A stretch of DNA of 8,614 bases from Bdellovibrionales bacterium. Lineage in GTDB: Bacteria > Bdellovibrionota > UBA1018. This document shows, piece by piece, positions 1-5,120 of this stretch (its first letter is position 1; each line of letters starts with the position of its first letter). A model generated the notes under the pieces. It ran no database searches. It was not told where the DNA came from and saw nothing but the letters and a program-made list of their open reading frames with translations. The position numbers were made by a program, and so were the translations under genes. The stretch is taken from positions 1 through 8,614 of the forward strand of contig JAGWZD010000069.1 in assembly GCA_018968995.1 (NCBI GenBank), written 5' to 3'.

Positions 1-360
1 GACAAATCCGCAGTAAACGAAGGCGCCTCAGAGGGTTCACCACAGGAAATCGGGCAAAGCGCAGGCTCCGAGATGCAGGTGTATCTTTCAGGAATTATTG
101 CTCGGATCAACGCGCAGAAAAAATATCCGAGATCAGCACACTTCAATGAGCAGGAAGGTCTTGTCCAGATTCTGTTGGAGGTTGCACCGGATGGTCGATT
201 GATTCGTACTGAGGTTGAAAAGCCCTGTGCTTTTCCCGTCTTGAATGAAGCGGCGCTCGATGCGGTTCGTGCGATCGGAACCTTGCAACCGCTACCTCAG
301 TCGTACTCATCGAAAAGCGTTGTCCTTCACGTGCCGATCCATTTCAAGATCGAGCGCTGA
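1..360 (+). CDS. TonB-family protein, C-terminal domain (5' end outside window)
   Basis: The frame is open from the first base, so only the last 119 residues are visible. The final ~85 residues have the TonB C-terminal (TonB_C) pattern: KKYP followed by an Ala, then GLVQILLEVAPDGRL (the 'G.V...v.pdG' strand-turn-strand), then LNEAALDAVRAI, then a Pro-containing strand and a closing beta strand ending FKIER. In this family the domain sits in the periplasm and grips the TonB box of outer-membrane receptors, passing on energy from ExbB/ExbD. The visible part before it (DKSAVNEGASEGSPQE...) is polar and looks like the periplasmic linker. The N-terminal membrane anchor is expected upstream of the window but cannot be seen. 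The receptor gene starts 44 nt downstream on the same strand, which suggests a dedicated TonB/receptor pair. A paralogue with another role (TonB-like protein of another system) is possible. Confidence 0.88.
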   Translation, partial: DKSAVNEGASEGSPQEIGQSAGSEMQVYLSGIIARINAQKKYPRSAHFNEQEGLVQILLEVAPDGRLIRTEVEKPCAFPVLNEAALDAVRAIGTLQPLPQSYSSKSVVLHVPIHFKIER

Positions 361-369
361 TTTTTTTTG

Positions 370-386
370 ATGCAAGTCATTTGCAT
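370..386. promoter_or_regulatory. Candidate Fur-family operator (inverted repeat)
   Basis: ATGCAAGTCATTTGCAT is a dyad with perfect 6-bp arms around 5 nt. Read as a 15-mer centred on C378 (TGCAAGT-C-ATTTGCA), it has 7-1-7 symmetry and shares TG..A.T and ATT..CA with the consensus Fur box TGATAATNATTATCA, 9 of 14 defined positions by my alignment. It lies between the TonB stop and the receptor start, where a metal-responsive repressor would act. Binding by Fur, Zur or another member of the family is inference. I cannot place a convincing -35/-10 pair around it. Confidence 0.4.
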
Positions 387-404
387 TTGGATTAGGGTCG
401 GCCC

Positions 405-2417
405 ATGGACATCAAAACTCTATTTGCACTTGGTCTTGTTTTTGGCTTGGCTCCTCTTTCTGCGAAATCCGCGGAGCAGGATTTTCAGGTGGATGAAATC
501 AGCGTGCTTGGGCAATCAGGAAAGCGCTCTGCTTTCGACTCTCTTCCCAGCGTCACGAAAGTAAGTGGTACGGAGCTTGACCGCAAGCGGAAGTCAACCC
601 TCGGAGAAACGCTTTCGCGCGAGGCTGGCGTTTCAGCAACATTTTTTGGTCCAAACTCAAGTCGCCCTGTGATCCGGGGTCTGGATGGGGATCGTGTTCG
701 AATGCTCGAAAACGGAGTGGGGTTGCTGGATGCATCAAGCGCAAGCCCCGATCACGCAGTGGCTATCGATCCGCTGCTTGTAGATTCGATCGAGATTCTT
801 CGGGGGCCATCGGCTCTGCTCTATGGCAGCAGTGCAGTGGGCGGGGTGGTGAACGTTCGTACGAACCGCATTGCAGAAGCGAGGCTCGATGCCGGACGCT
901 TTGATCTGAATCCCGCTTATAATTCGGTCGATCAGGGAAAAAGCCTCGGCGCGCTTGCGCGGAAGAATCTGGGAGATTTCGTTTTGCATGTGGATGCTTC
1001 GATCCGTTCGAGTGAAAACTACGCGATTCCGGGATTTGCCCGAACTCTTGCGGAGCGGGATGCAAATCCCCTTGCTCCGGGCGAGGAAGAGGAGTCAGGA
1101 ACCGTCGGAAACAGCACGAATCGCACCTCCCAAGCTGCGATCGGGATCAGCAGACCTCTTGAAAATGGTTTTATTGGAGCTGCAGTATCCGGATATCTGT
1201 CAGAGTATGGAACGGTTGCCGAGAAATCAGTGATCATTGACATGGATCGCGTGCGCCTTGATGCCGCAGGCGAGTTGCGCGGAGCGCTGGGTCTTGATTC
1301 CATCCGGTTTAAGTCCGCGTTCTCGAAATACGAGCACACTGAAATGGAGGATGGTGAGGTGGGGACCATTTTCCGGAATCGAGGTGTTGAATCGCGGGTG
1401 GATGCCAAAAAAGGAAGCTTCGTGTTCGGAGCCCAGCACCAGTATTTCCGTTTGAGTGCGGTGGGAGATGAGGCTTTTCTTCCCACTACAAGAAACTCTT
1501 CTTTGGCAGGTTTCGGATTGTGGGAAGAATCCTATGGTCGCGTAAAGCCATCTTTTGGTTTGCGGCTTGATTCGGCTGGAGTCGAAAGCGAGACCAGCGA
1601 TCTTTTCGGTGCTGGAGCGAGCAAAATGTTTTTTGCGCCCAGTGCGTCCCTTGGCGTACAGGTCGCGTTGAATGAGTCAGTAGCGTCCGGTCCTGCTTTT
1701 TCCGCGGGTCTGAATGCGACCTACACGGAGCGCGCTCCGAATTATCAGGAGCTTTTTGCAAATGGCGCTCACGTTGCGACCGGAATTTTTGAACGAGGGA
1801 ACAATGCCTTTAGTACCGAGAAGAACGTAGGGCTCGAAGCCTCGCTCAAGGTGAAGGATCAGGTTCAAGATGCACGATTTTCGATGTTTCTTCAGGACTT
1901 CCGAAACTACATCGCGCTTTCTCCCACTGGTGAGCCGCAGATTGATGGCCTTGATGTCTATCAATTCAACCAAGTTCGCGCGCGTTTGTTTGGTGCCGAG
2001 CTCGAGTATCGGTATCGATTGCAGGACATGATGCTTGCCGGGAACTGGGATCTGGACTTCAAAGCGGATTGGGTTCGGGGGCTTGATCTCACAAATGGCG
2101 GAGCGCTTCCCAGAATGGTTCCGATTCGCGGAACGCTTGGAGTGAATTACCGCAATCAGGCTTTTTCAGCGGGGCTTGAATACCAGCGCACCGAAGGTCA
2201 GAACCAGGTTGCAGCAAACGAGCGCGCTACCCGTGGGTACAACTTCGTGAATCTTTCGGGCGAGGTTCCGTTCACCACATCATTTGGGCTCTTTAAGGCG
2301 CTCCTTCGAGTGAACAACCTGTTTGATGTTGAGGCGCGAAATCATATTTCATTCGTGAAGGAAATCGCGCCGCTGCCGGGGCGGAACGTATTTGTGGGTT
2401 TGCAGGCGGCGCTATAG
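405..2417 (+). CDS. TonB-dependent outer-membrane receptor, ZnuD-like
   Basis: This 670-residue protein is a complete TonB-dependent receptor. ATG405 is preceded by AGGG (394-397) at 7 nt. A signal peptide covers residues 1 to 20 or 23 (hydrophobic LFALGLVFGLAPLSA, then AKSA). A TonB-box-like segment, DEISVLG, lies at 30-36. The plug covers about 45-155, with RPVIRG (87-92), SPDHA (114-118), EILRGP (130-135), LLYGSSAVGG and NVRT. The rest is a beta barrel. The C-terminus carries the family's NNLFDVEARNHISF and a final PLPGRN strand. The pairing of RPVIRG...SPDHA in the plug with NN..........H.SF...P..GR at the end is what I associate with the ZnuD group of zinc or zinc/haem receptors. The cargo is therefore inferred to be a metal or metal complex, not shown. 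I see no long His-rich extracellular loop, so the substrate could differ. It follows a TonB-domain gene by 44 nt and probably depends on it. Confidence 0.93.
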   Translation: MDIKTLFALGLVFGLAPLSAKSAEQDFQVDEISVLGQSGKRSAFDSLPSVTKVSGTELDRKRKSTLGETLSREAGVSATFFGPNSSRPVIRGLDGDRVRMLENGVGLLDASSASPDHAVAIDPLLVDSIEILRGPSALLYGSSAVGGVVNVRTNRIAEARLDAGRFDLNPAYNSVDQGKSLGALARKNLGDFVLHVDASIRSSENYAIPGFARTLAERDANPLAPGEEEESGTVGNSTNRTSQAAIGISRPLENGFIGAAVSGYLSEYGTVAEKSVIIDMDRVRLDAAGELRGALGLDSIRFKSAFSKYEHTEMEDGEVGTIFRNRGVESRVDAKKGSFVFGAQHQYFRLSAVGDEAFLPTTRNSSLAGFGLWEESYGRVKPSFGLRLDSAGVESETSDLFGAGASKMFFAPSASLGVQVALNESVASGPAFSAGLNATYTERAPNYQELFANGAHVATGIFERGNNAFSTEKNVGLEASLKVKDQVQDARFSMFLQDFRNYIALSPTGEPQIDGLDVYQFNQVRARLFGAELEYRYRLQDMMLAGNWDLDFKADWVRGLDLTNGGALPRMVPIRGTLGVNYRNQAFSAGLEYQRTEGQNQVAANERATRGYNFVNLSGEVPFTTSFGLFKALLRVNNLFDVEARNHISFVKEIAPLPGRNVFVGLQAAL

Positions 2418-2453
2418 CAGCCCCGTTTCTCCTGCGGGTTCCATCGGTCGAAG

Positions 2454-2948
2454 TCAGAGTCTTCCCAGCTTGATGGGGATGATCCGCGAACGTCCTCGAT
2501 TGGAAACGATCACTCTTACGTTTTGGCCGACAACAAGCGGATTTTCGGCACCTTGAACAACACTCATTCCTTCTCCATTGGCAAGCTCAACCGTGTATTC
2601 AAGAGCATCCTGAGTCTTCAGGGCTTTTTCTGCGAAGGCTCCGCCGATGGCTCCGACCACTCCTCCAATCAGGGTCCCGGCACCGCTACCACGAGTAAGT
2701 GCCCTACCGGCCAATGCGCCGCCGACCGCACCTAGTCCTACTCCTGTTCTGCTCTTTCCGAGTTCATCGGGTCCAACGCGAACTCTGCGCACATCAACGA
2801 TGACACCTTTGTACACACGGCTTGCCTCTCCTACCGTTTGATCGCTGTAGTGTTCACTCGAGAGGTTGGTCGCGCAACCTGTCATGGCAACGGAAAAAAG
2901 AATCAGAAGAAGAGAAGAAAAGGGGCGGAAAGAAGATGGTTTAATCAT
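2454..2948 (-). CDS. SlyB-like glycine-zipper outer-membrane lipoprotein
   Basis: From ATG2948 the protein has 164 residues. MIKPSSFRPFSSLLLILFSV is a lipoprotein signal and the lipobox is M-T-G-C, with the lipidated Cys at position 25. An upstream TTG at 2984 would add 12 residues ahead of this signal and is less likely. The mature part has the SlyB / rickettsial 17-kDa antigen layout. First comes a strand-rich stretch (VYKGVIVDVRRVRVG). Then comes a two-helix glycine zipper: GVGLGAVGGALAGRAL, a short turn, and GTLIGGVVGAIGGAFAEKAL. It ends with a C-terminal beta region containing YTVELANGEGMSVVQG and LVVGQNVRVIVSN. Members sit in the outer membrane and are linked to envelope stability and stress; the exact role here is unknown. 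The gene converges on the receptor gene with 36 nt between stops, so it is not in that operon. No good Shine-Dalgarno sequence precedes ATG2948, which fits the very short leader predicted from its promoter. Confidence 0.88.
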   Translation of the reverse strand: MIKPSSFRPFSSLLLILFSVAMTGCATNLSSEHYSDQTVGEASRVYKGVIVDVRRVRVGPDELGKSRTGVGLGAVGGALAGRALTRGSGAGTLIGGVVGAIGGAFAEKALKTQDALEYTVELANGEGMSVVQGAENPLVVGQNVRVIVSNRGRSRIIPIKLGRL

Positions 2949-2955
2949 GAGCTGA

Positions 2956-2984
2956 AGGGTATAATAACATATAAAATATGTCAA
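2956..2984 (-). promoter_or_regulatory. Candidate sigma-70-type promoter of the lipoprotein gene
   Basis: On the minus strand a perfect TTGACA (2984-2979) is followed by 17 nt and TACCCT (2961-2956), which keeps the key TA...T of a -10 box. TATACC at 2963-2958 (spacer 15) is an alternative. Transcription from the 17-nt arrangement would start within a few bases of ATG2948, giving a leaderless or nearly leaderless mRNA. That agrees with the missing Shine-Dalgarno sequence. The -35 box is strong; the -10 is only half consensus. Confidence 0.45.
2967..2981. repeat. Perfect palindrome overlapping the lipoprotein -35 box
   Basis: ACATAT-AAA-ATATGT is a perfect 6-3-6 inverted repeat. Its right edge overlaps the TTGACA of the minus-strand promoter, and the rest occupies the spacer, a classic repressor position. 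The arms are purely A/T-rich apart from one C/G pair, so chance is a real possibility. Confidence 0.3.
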
Positions 2985-3078
2985 GCATTATTGGTCATGG
3001 ATAAATGTCGAAACCTGAGTTGGGGCCCATATTAAAAAGTTCAATTGTTACATATGGATAACATAAAGCCAAGCAGGC

Positions 3079-3136
3079 GACACCTCTGTCACGGCAGGAT
3101 CGCGGAAACGCGTAGTTTCTGAAACATTCGATCCGC
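3079..3136 (+). promoter_or_regulatory. Structured leader upstream of the small outer-membrane protein gene
   Basis: Several complementary arms are packed into 58 nt. GACA-cctc-TGTC is at 3079-3090. An outer stem pairs GC(a)GGATCG (3094-3102, one bulged A) with CGATCCGC (3129-3136). Inside it, GAAAC (3105-3109) can pair with GTTTC (3115-3119), and that same GTTTC can instead pair with GAAAC (3121-3125). CGCG-GAAA-CGCG (3101-3112, a GNRA-type loop) is a further competing hairpin. There is no T-run, so it is not a simple terminator. It lies ~70 nt ahead of the Shine-Dalgarno and start codon of the next gene. A role as a 5'-UTR control element or mRNA stabiliser is inference. I found no convincing promoter that fixes where the transcript begins. 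Confidence 0.3.
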
Positions 3137-3205
3137 TCCGTGTCTACGCCTTTTCAGATTGACTCGTTACTTACCGGCATCGAACATGAAATCAGGGAGA
3201 CAACC

Positions 3206-3739
3206 ATGGTAAAAAACTTCTCAAAGATCGTATTCGCATTCTTTGCTCTGACTTCATTCCATGCTGGCGCATTTGCAGCTCCAGGATTTGGTTTTGGTCT
3301 GATGGCCGGACCAAATCTTACTTTTCCAAGTGCTCCGAGTATTTTGGGGTCAAGTGTTTCCGGCGGAATCGGGTTTTCGGTTGGACCTTCAGTGGGTGTA
3401 GGGCCCCTTGAGGCCTCTTTGCTTTACTCCTCCTATACCCTGAAGTCCACCGTTGCCACGATTACGACCAGCAGTTCAAGCAGTAGTCTTGATCTACCTG
3501 TTCTTTATCGAGTTGGTGTGGGATTGATTGACATCGGTTTCGGAGGCTTCTACTCGCTCTCCCTTGAGTCGGGTGCCACAAGTTCTAACAACAACTACGG
3601 TTTGGTGGGGAGTGTTCGCACCACCATTCCTGGAGGCTTATTTGTAGATGGTCGTTTTAATTTAGGATTAAAGGAGTCAGCAAGCACCAATAGTAAGGTT
3701 TCATCCCTTGCACTTTTGCTTGGGTTTAACTTCATTTGA
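3206..3739 (+). CDS. Small outer-membrane beta-barrel protein
   Basis: ATG3206 is preceded by AGGGAGA (3194-3200) at 5 nt and opens a normal signal peptide, MVKNFSKIVFAFFALTSFHA, with cleavage near GAFA|A (residue 24). A GTG at 3140 in the same frame would put 22 polar residues ahead of the signal and was rejected. The 177-residue product alternates short amphipathic strands with turns. The order LPVLYRVGVG...IDIGFGGFYSLSLESG...YGLVGSVRT...GLFVDGRFNLGL is typical of 8-stranded 'outer membrane beta-barrel' proteins of the PorT/OMP_b-brl type. A loop of consecutive Ser/Thr residues (TTSSSSSS) and another (TSSNNN) are probably surface-exposed. The specific function is not recognisable. It stands alone, divergent from the lipoprotein gene and with its own leader. 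Confidence 0.82.
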   Translation: MVKNFSKIVFAFFALTSFHAGAFAAPGFGFGLMAGPNLTFPSAPSILGSSVSGGIGFSVGPSVGVGPLEASLLYSSYTLKSTVATITTSSSSSSLDLPVLYRVGVGLIDIGFGGFYSLSLESGATSSNNNYGLVGSVRTTIPGGLFVDGRFNLGLKESASTNSKVSSLALLLGFNFI

Positions 3740-3826
3740 TTCTTCTTGATCCGCCCTCTACGAAAAGTCGTGTGTGAGTTTTGGTTTGATCCGGTATTCT
3801 TGAAGTAATTTTGAAAGACTATCTCT

Positions 3827-3865
3827 CGCCCGAAGGCTTTCGGGGTGTTCGGGTGTGGATTTTTT
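3827..3865 (+). terminator. Possible rho-independent terminator with two alternative stems
   Basis: CGCCCGAA (3827-3834) can pair with TTCGGGTG (3848-3855, one G-T wobble), and six T follow at 3860-3865 after TGGA. The same CCCGAA (3829-3834) also pairs perfectly with the nearer TTCGGG (3839-3844). The element lies ~90 nt after the outer-membrane protein stop, the right place to end that transcript. The 4-nt gap before the T-run weakens the call. The rest of 3740-3912 shows no gene that I can support. Confidence 0.35.
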
Positions 3866-3961
3866 CTCAGCCAAGATCAGCTCGTTTTTCATCGAGTGTT
3901 CTTTTTAACCACTGATCTTCATTGGACACCGGAAGTTCATAGATCGTAGTTAGGGAAGCAG

Positions 3962-4393
3962 ATGAAATCAGCGAAAATCAACAATTACAGTATAGAGCTT
4001 TGGAACAAGGTTCTGCAGGAAGTGAAGGAGACTGGCAACATGGCTCTTGTGGCAAGAGCGCATGAGTTGAAGTATCAAACCGTCTTCGGATGGGTCCAGC
4101 GGGCAAGGCGCGAGCCGATGAAAAAGAAAGCAAAGGCGCTGAAGGAACAGGAGCTGAAACTTCAGTGCTTGGAGCTTGAGAACCAGGTGCTGAAGGATTT
4201 GCAAAAAAAACGAACCAGGCGTGGCTTGGCGACGATCCGTCGCAGATGTCTTTATAGCCGGGGGCCATATGAAATCCTGGGTGCTGGCTGCGGCGGGCTT
4301 GAGCAGATCGGGCTACTATTATCATCCGAGCGAAGAGGATCAGCGGACGCGCAATTCGGGTCGGCCGTTTTCTGGGTATACTCTGAATCGTGA
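3962..4393 (+). CDS. IS3-family transposase OrfA, frame lost after residue 83
   Basis: ATG3962 follows AGGGA (3952-3956). Residues ~8-55 form the helix-turn-helix DNA-binding part (YSIELWNKVLQEV...ALVARAHELKYQTVFGWVQRA). Residues ~58-83 form a Lys-rich, Leu-spaced coiled coil (KEQELKLQCLELENQVLKDLQKK) of the kind OrfA uses to pair with OrfB. Right after it is a run of eight A (4203-4210). In the frame as read, the protein continues with 60 residues that look like no OrfA. In the -1 frame the sequence continues KTNQAWLGDDPSQMSL and stops at 4257, giving a normal ~98-residue OrfA. So either an A was lost from the run, or the run is a programmed -1 slippery site as in IS3 elements. The residues after 83 in the unshifted frame are probably meaningless. 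Confidence 0.72.
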   Translation: MKSAKINNYSIELWNKVLQEVKETGNMALVARAHELKYQTVFGWVQRARREPMKKKAKALKEQELKLQCLELENQVLKDLQKKRTRRGLATIRRRCLYSRGPYEILGAGCGGLEQIGLLLSSERRGSADAQFGSAVFWVYSES

Positions 4394-4520
4394 TGGAACT
4401 GTCGTGTTGGACGTGAGTATCTTGGCTATGATTCGCGGCTTTCGTGATCGCGTGGAGTATGCCAATCCGGGCGGTGTCCGGAAACTGAAGCATCTTCTGC
4501 AGCGCACTCAAGGCATTTAA
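4269..4520 (+). pseudogene. IS3-family transposase OrfB, N-terminal stub
   Basis: ATG4269 (with a G-run at 4260-4264) opens 83 codons in the frame +1 to orfA. The stub shows the OrfB N-terminal helical region: MKSWVLAAAGLSRSGYYYHP (compare the family's 'vlgvsRSGYY'), then GRPFSGYTLNRDGTVV, then GGVRKLKHLLQRTQGI, which corresponds to the family's 'yGyRkLthyLrr'. It stops at TAA4518. A complete OrfB has roughly 270-300 residues with a DDE integrase core; none of that core is present. The frame is open further upstream to GTG4221, but the residues there do not look like OrfB. Confidence 0.68.
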
Positions 4521-4893
4521 GTGAACGTGAGGTTGGCGGGACTATGCCGAGCTGACCATATTGACCGAATCCCCAGCAAAAAACACCATTAACCGTCATT
4601 GCGCAGGAGTGTATTGCTCCGGTTGCGATTGCGATTACGCCAGCCTCAAGGCCATTAACCTTTACGGGAACTTTGCCATCTATTTGACTGTTATTTCCAA
4701 GCTGTCCATAGGCATTCTGCCCCCAGCATCGAACTCCACCACTCACTAAAGCGCATGTATGTGCCCATCCGCTCGAGATCGCTTGGGCATTAAGAGGTAC
4801 CGCCGTTACTGGACTGGATGGTTCGCCTCCATTTGAACAACCAAAATATAATTGAATAAAGCAAATCTTGAAATGAAATCTCCCATTGCTCAT
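4426..4893 (-). pseudogene. RCC1-repeat protein fragment, truncated at the IS remnant
   Basis: On the minus strand, residues ~38-116 carry two RCC1-type repeats: ISSGWAHTCALVSGGVRCWG...AYGQLGN and IAIATGAIHSCAMTVNGVFCWG...QYGQLG. Each has the 'HtCAl..gGv.CWG.n.yGQLG' signature. Family members build beta-propellers of about seven blades, and in many bacteria long RCC1 proteins are secreted or surface-exposed. The homology ends at G116 (base 4546). The remaining 39 residues to the stop at 4426 are the antisense of the OrfB stub, so the 3' part of the gene has been lost. The 5' side is also doubtful. The first ~37 residues (MSNGRFHFKICFIQLYFGC...) are not a good signal peptide, although L-Y-F-G-C resembles a lipobox. 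They may be a decayed further repeat (QLYF...SNGGEPSSPV). No ribosome site is evident. Likely not functional. Confidence 0.7.
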
Positions 4894-4895
4894 TT

Positions 4896-4934
4896 AGTGT
4901 CTGTGTTATCCTAAACTGAGTCAAATTAGACACT
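4896..4934. repeat. Inverted repeat AGTGTCT / AGACACT around TGAGTCA
   Basis: AGTGTCT (4896-4902) and AGACACT (4928-4934) are perfect 7-bp inverted arms, 25 nt apart. Between them is the nearly symmetrical TGAGTCA (4917-4923). The right arm belongs to a stretch (4915-4936) that matches 3911-3932, at the IS left end, in 15 of 22 positions and in the same orientation. This suggests the end of a related mobile element, but an operator for the downstream gene cannot be excluded. Confidence 0.4.
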
Positions 4935-5019
4935 GGTTAGGTCCGAGTTGATATCGTCTTGAGTGACACATCTGTTAAGGGTAATCCGAATCATTTAAAA
5001 TTGTATTCATGAGTTCATT

Positions 5020-5033
5020 CTGGAAAGTTCCAG
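5020..5033. promoter_or_regulatory. Palindrome upstream of the large exported-protein gene
   Basis: CTGGAA-AG-TTCCAG is a perfect 6-2-6 inverted repeat 88 nt before ATG5121. It is a plausible operator, or a hairpin in the leader. CCAGCA (5030-5035) can also pair with TGCTGG (5063-5068). The rest of the ~225-nt gap 4894-5120 shows only weak promoter-like boxes (TTGAGT, 17 nt, TAATCC, in the 4950-4990 area) and no gene. Confidence 0.3.
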
Positions 5034-5120
5034 CAGAAATTCTTGGAATGCCTTCAGAACAGTGCTGGATCTCCTCAGGATGCAACAGACGGCAACCAGT
5101 CAAGATGTTGCGTGGTGTGG

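Larger units (their letters stand above)
3913..4520 (+). mobile_element. Remnant of an IS3-family insertion sequence
   Basis: The remnant holds a candidate left terminal repeat (3913-3932), an orfA with its own ribosome site, and the first ~83 codons of orfB. The left end, TGATCTTCATTGGACACCGG, shares TGATC and TGGACAC with the left end of E. coli IS3 as I remember it. The remainder of orfB (about two thirds, including the DDE catalytic core) and a matching right end are absent. Downstream of 4520 the sequence passes after ~25 nt into an unrelated, opposite-strand RCC1 fragment. The element cannot encode a working transposase. Confidence 0.7.

Noticed and set aside
335..368. Stem CGATC/GATCG (335-339, 348-352) followed by T8 (361-368) as a terminator of the TonB gene
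   Set aside because: The stem is only 5 bp, lies inside the coding sequence, and is separated from the T-run by 8 nt.
2422..2438. CCCG...CGGG hairpin between the converging receptor and lipoprotein genes
   Set aside because: A 4-bp stem with a 9-nt loop and no T-run on either strand is too weak to call a terminator.
2949..2984. TTG2984 as the lipoprotein start
   Set aside because: It would place 12 extra residues before a well-formed lipoprotein signal, and the TTG is part of a consensus -35 box.
3046..3063. TGTTA...TAACA dyad as a Zur box
   Set aside because: The arms match the enterobacterial Zur box, but the spacer is 8 nt instead of 5 and the centre does not match.
3140..3205. GTG3140 as the start of the beta-barrel protein
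   Set aside because: The added residues are polar and precede a normal signal peptide; ATG3206 has a strong AGGGAGA ribosome site.
5043..5120. TTG5043 as the start of the large exported protein
   Set aside because: It adds 26 polar residues before the export signal that begins at ATG5121.
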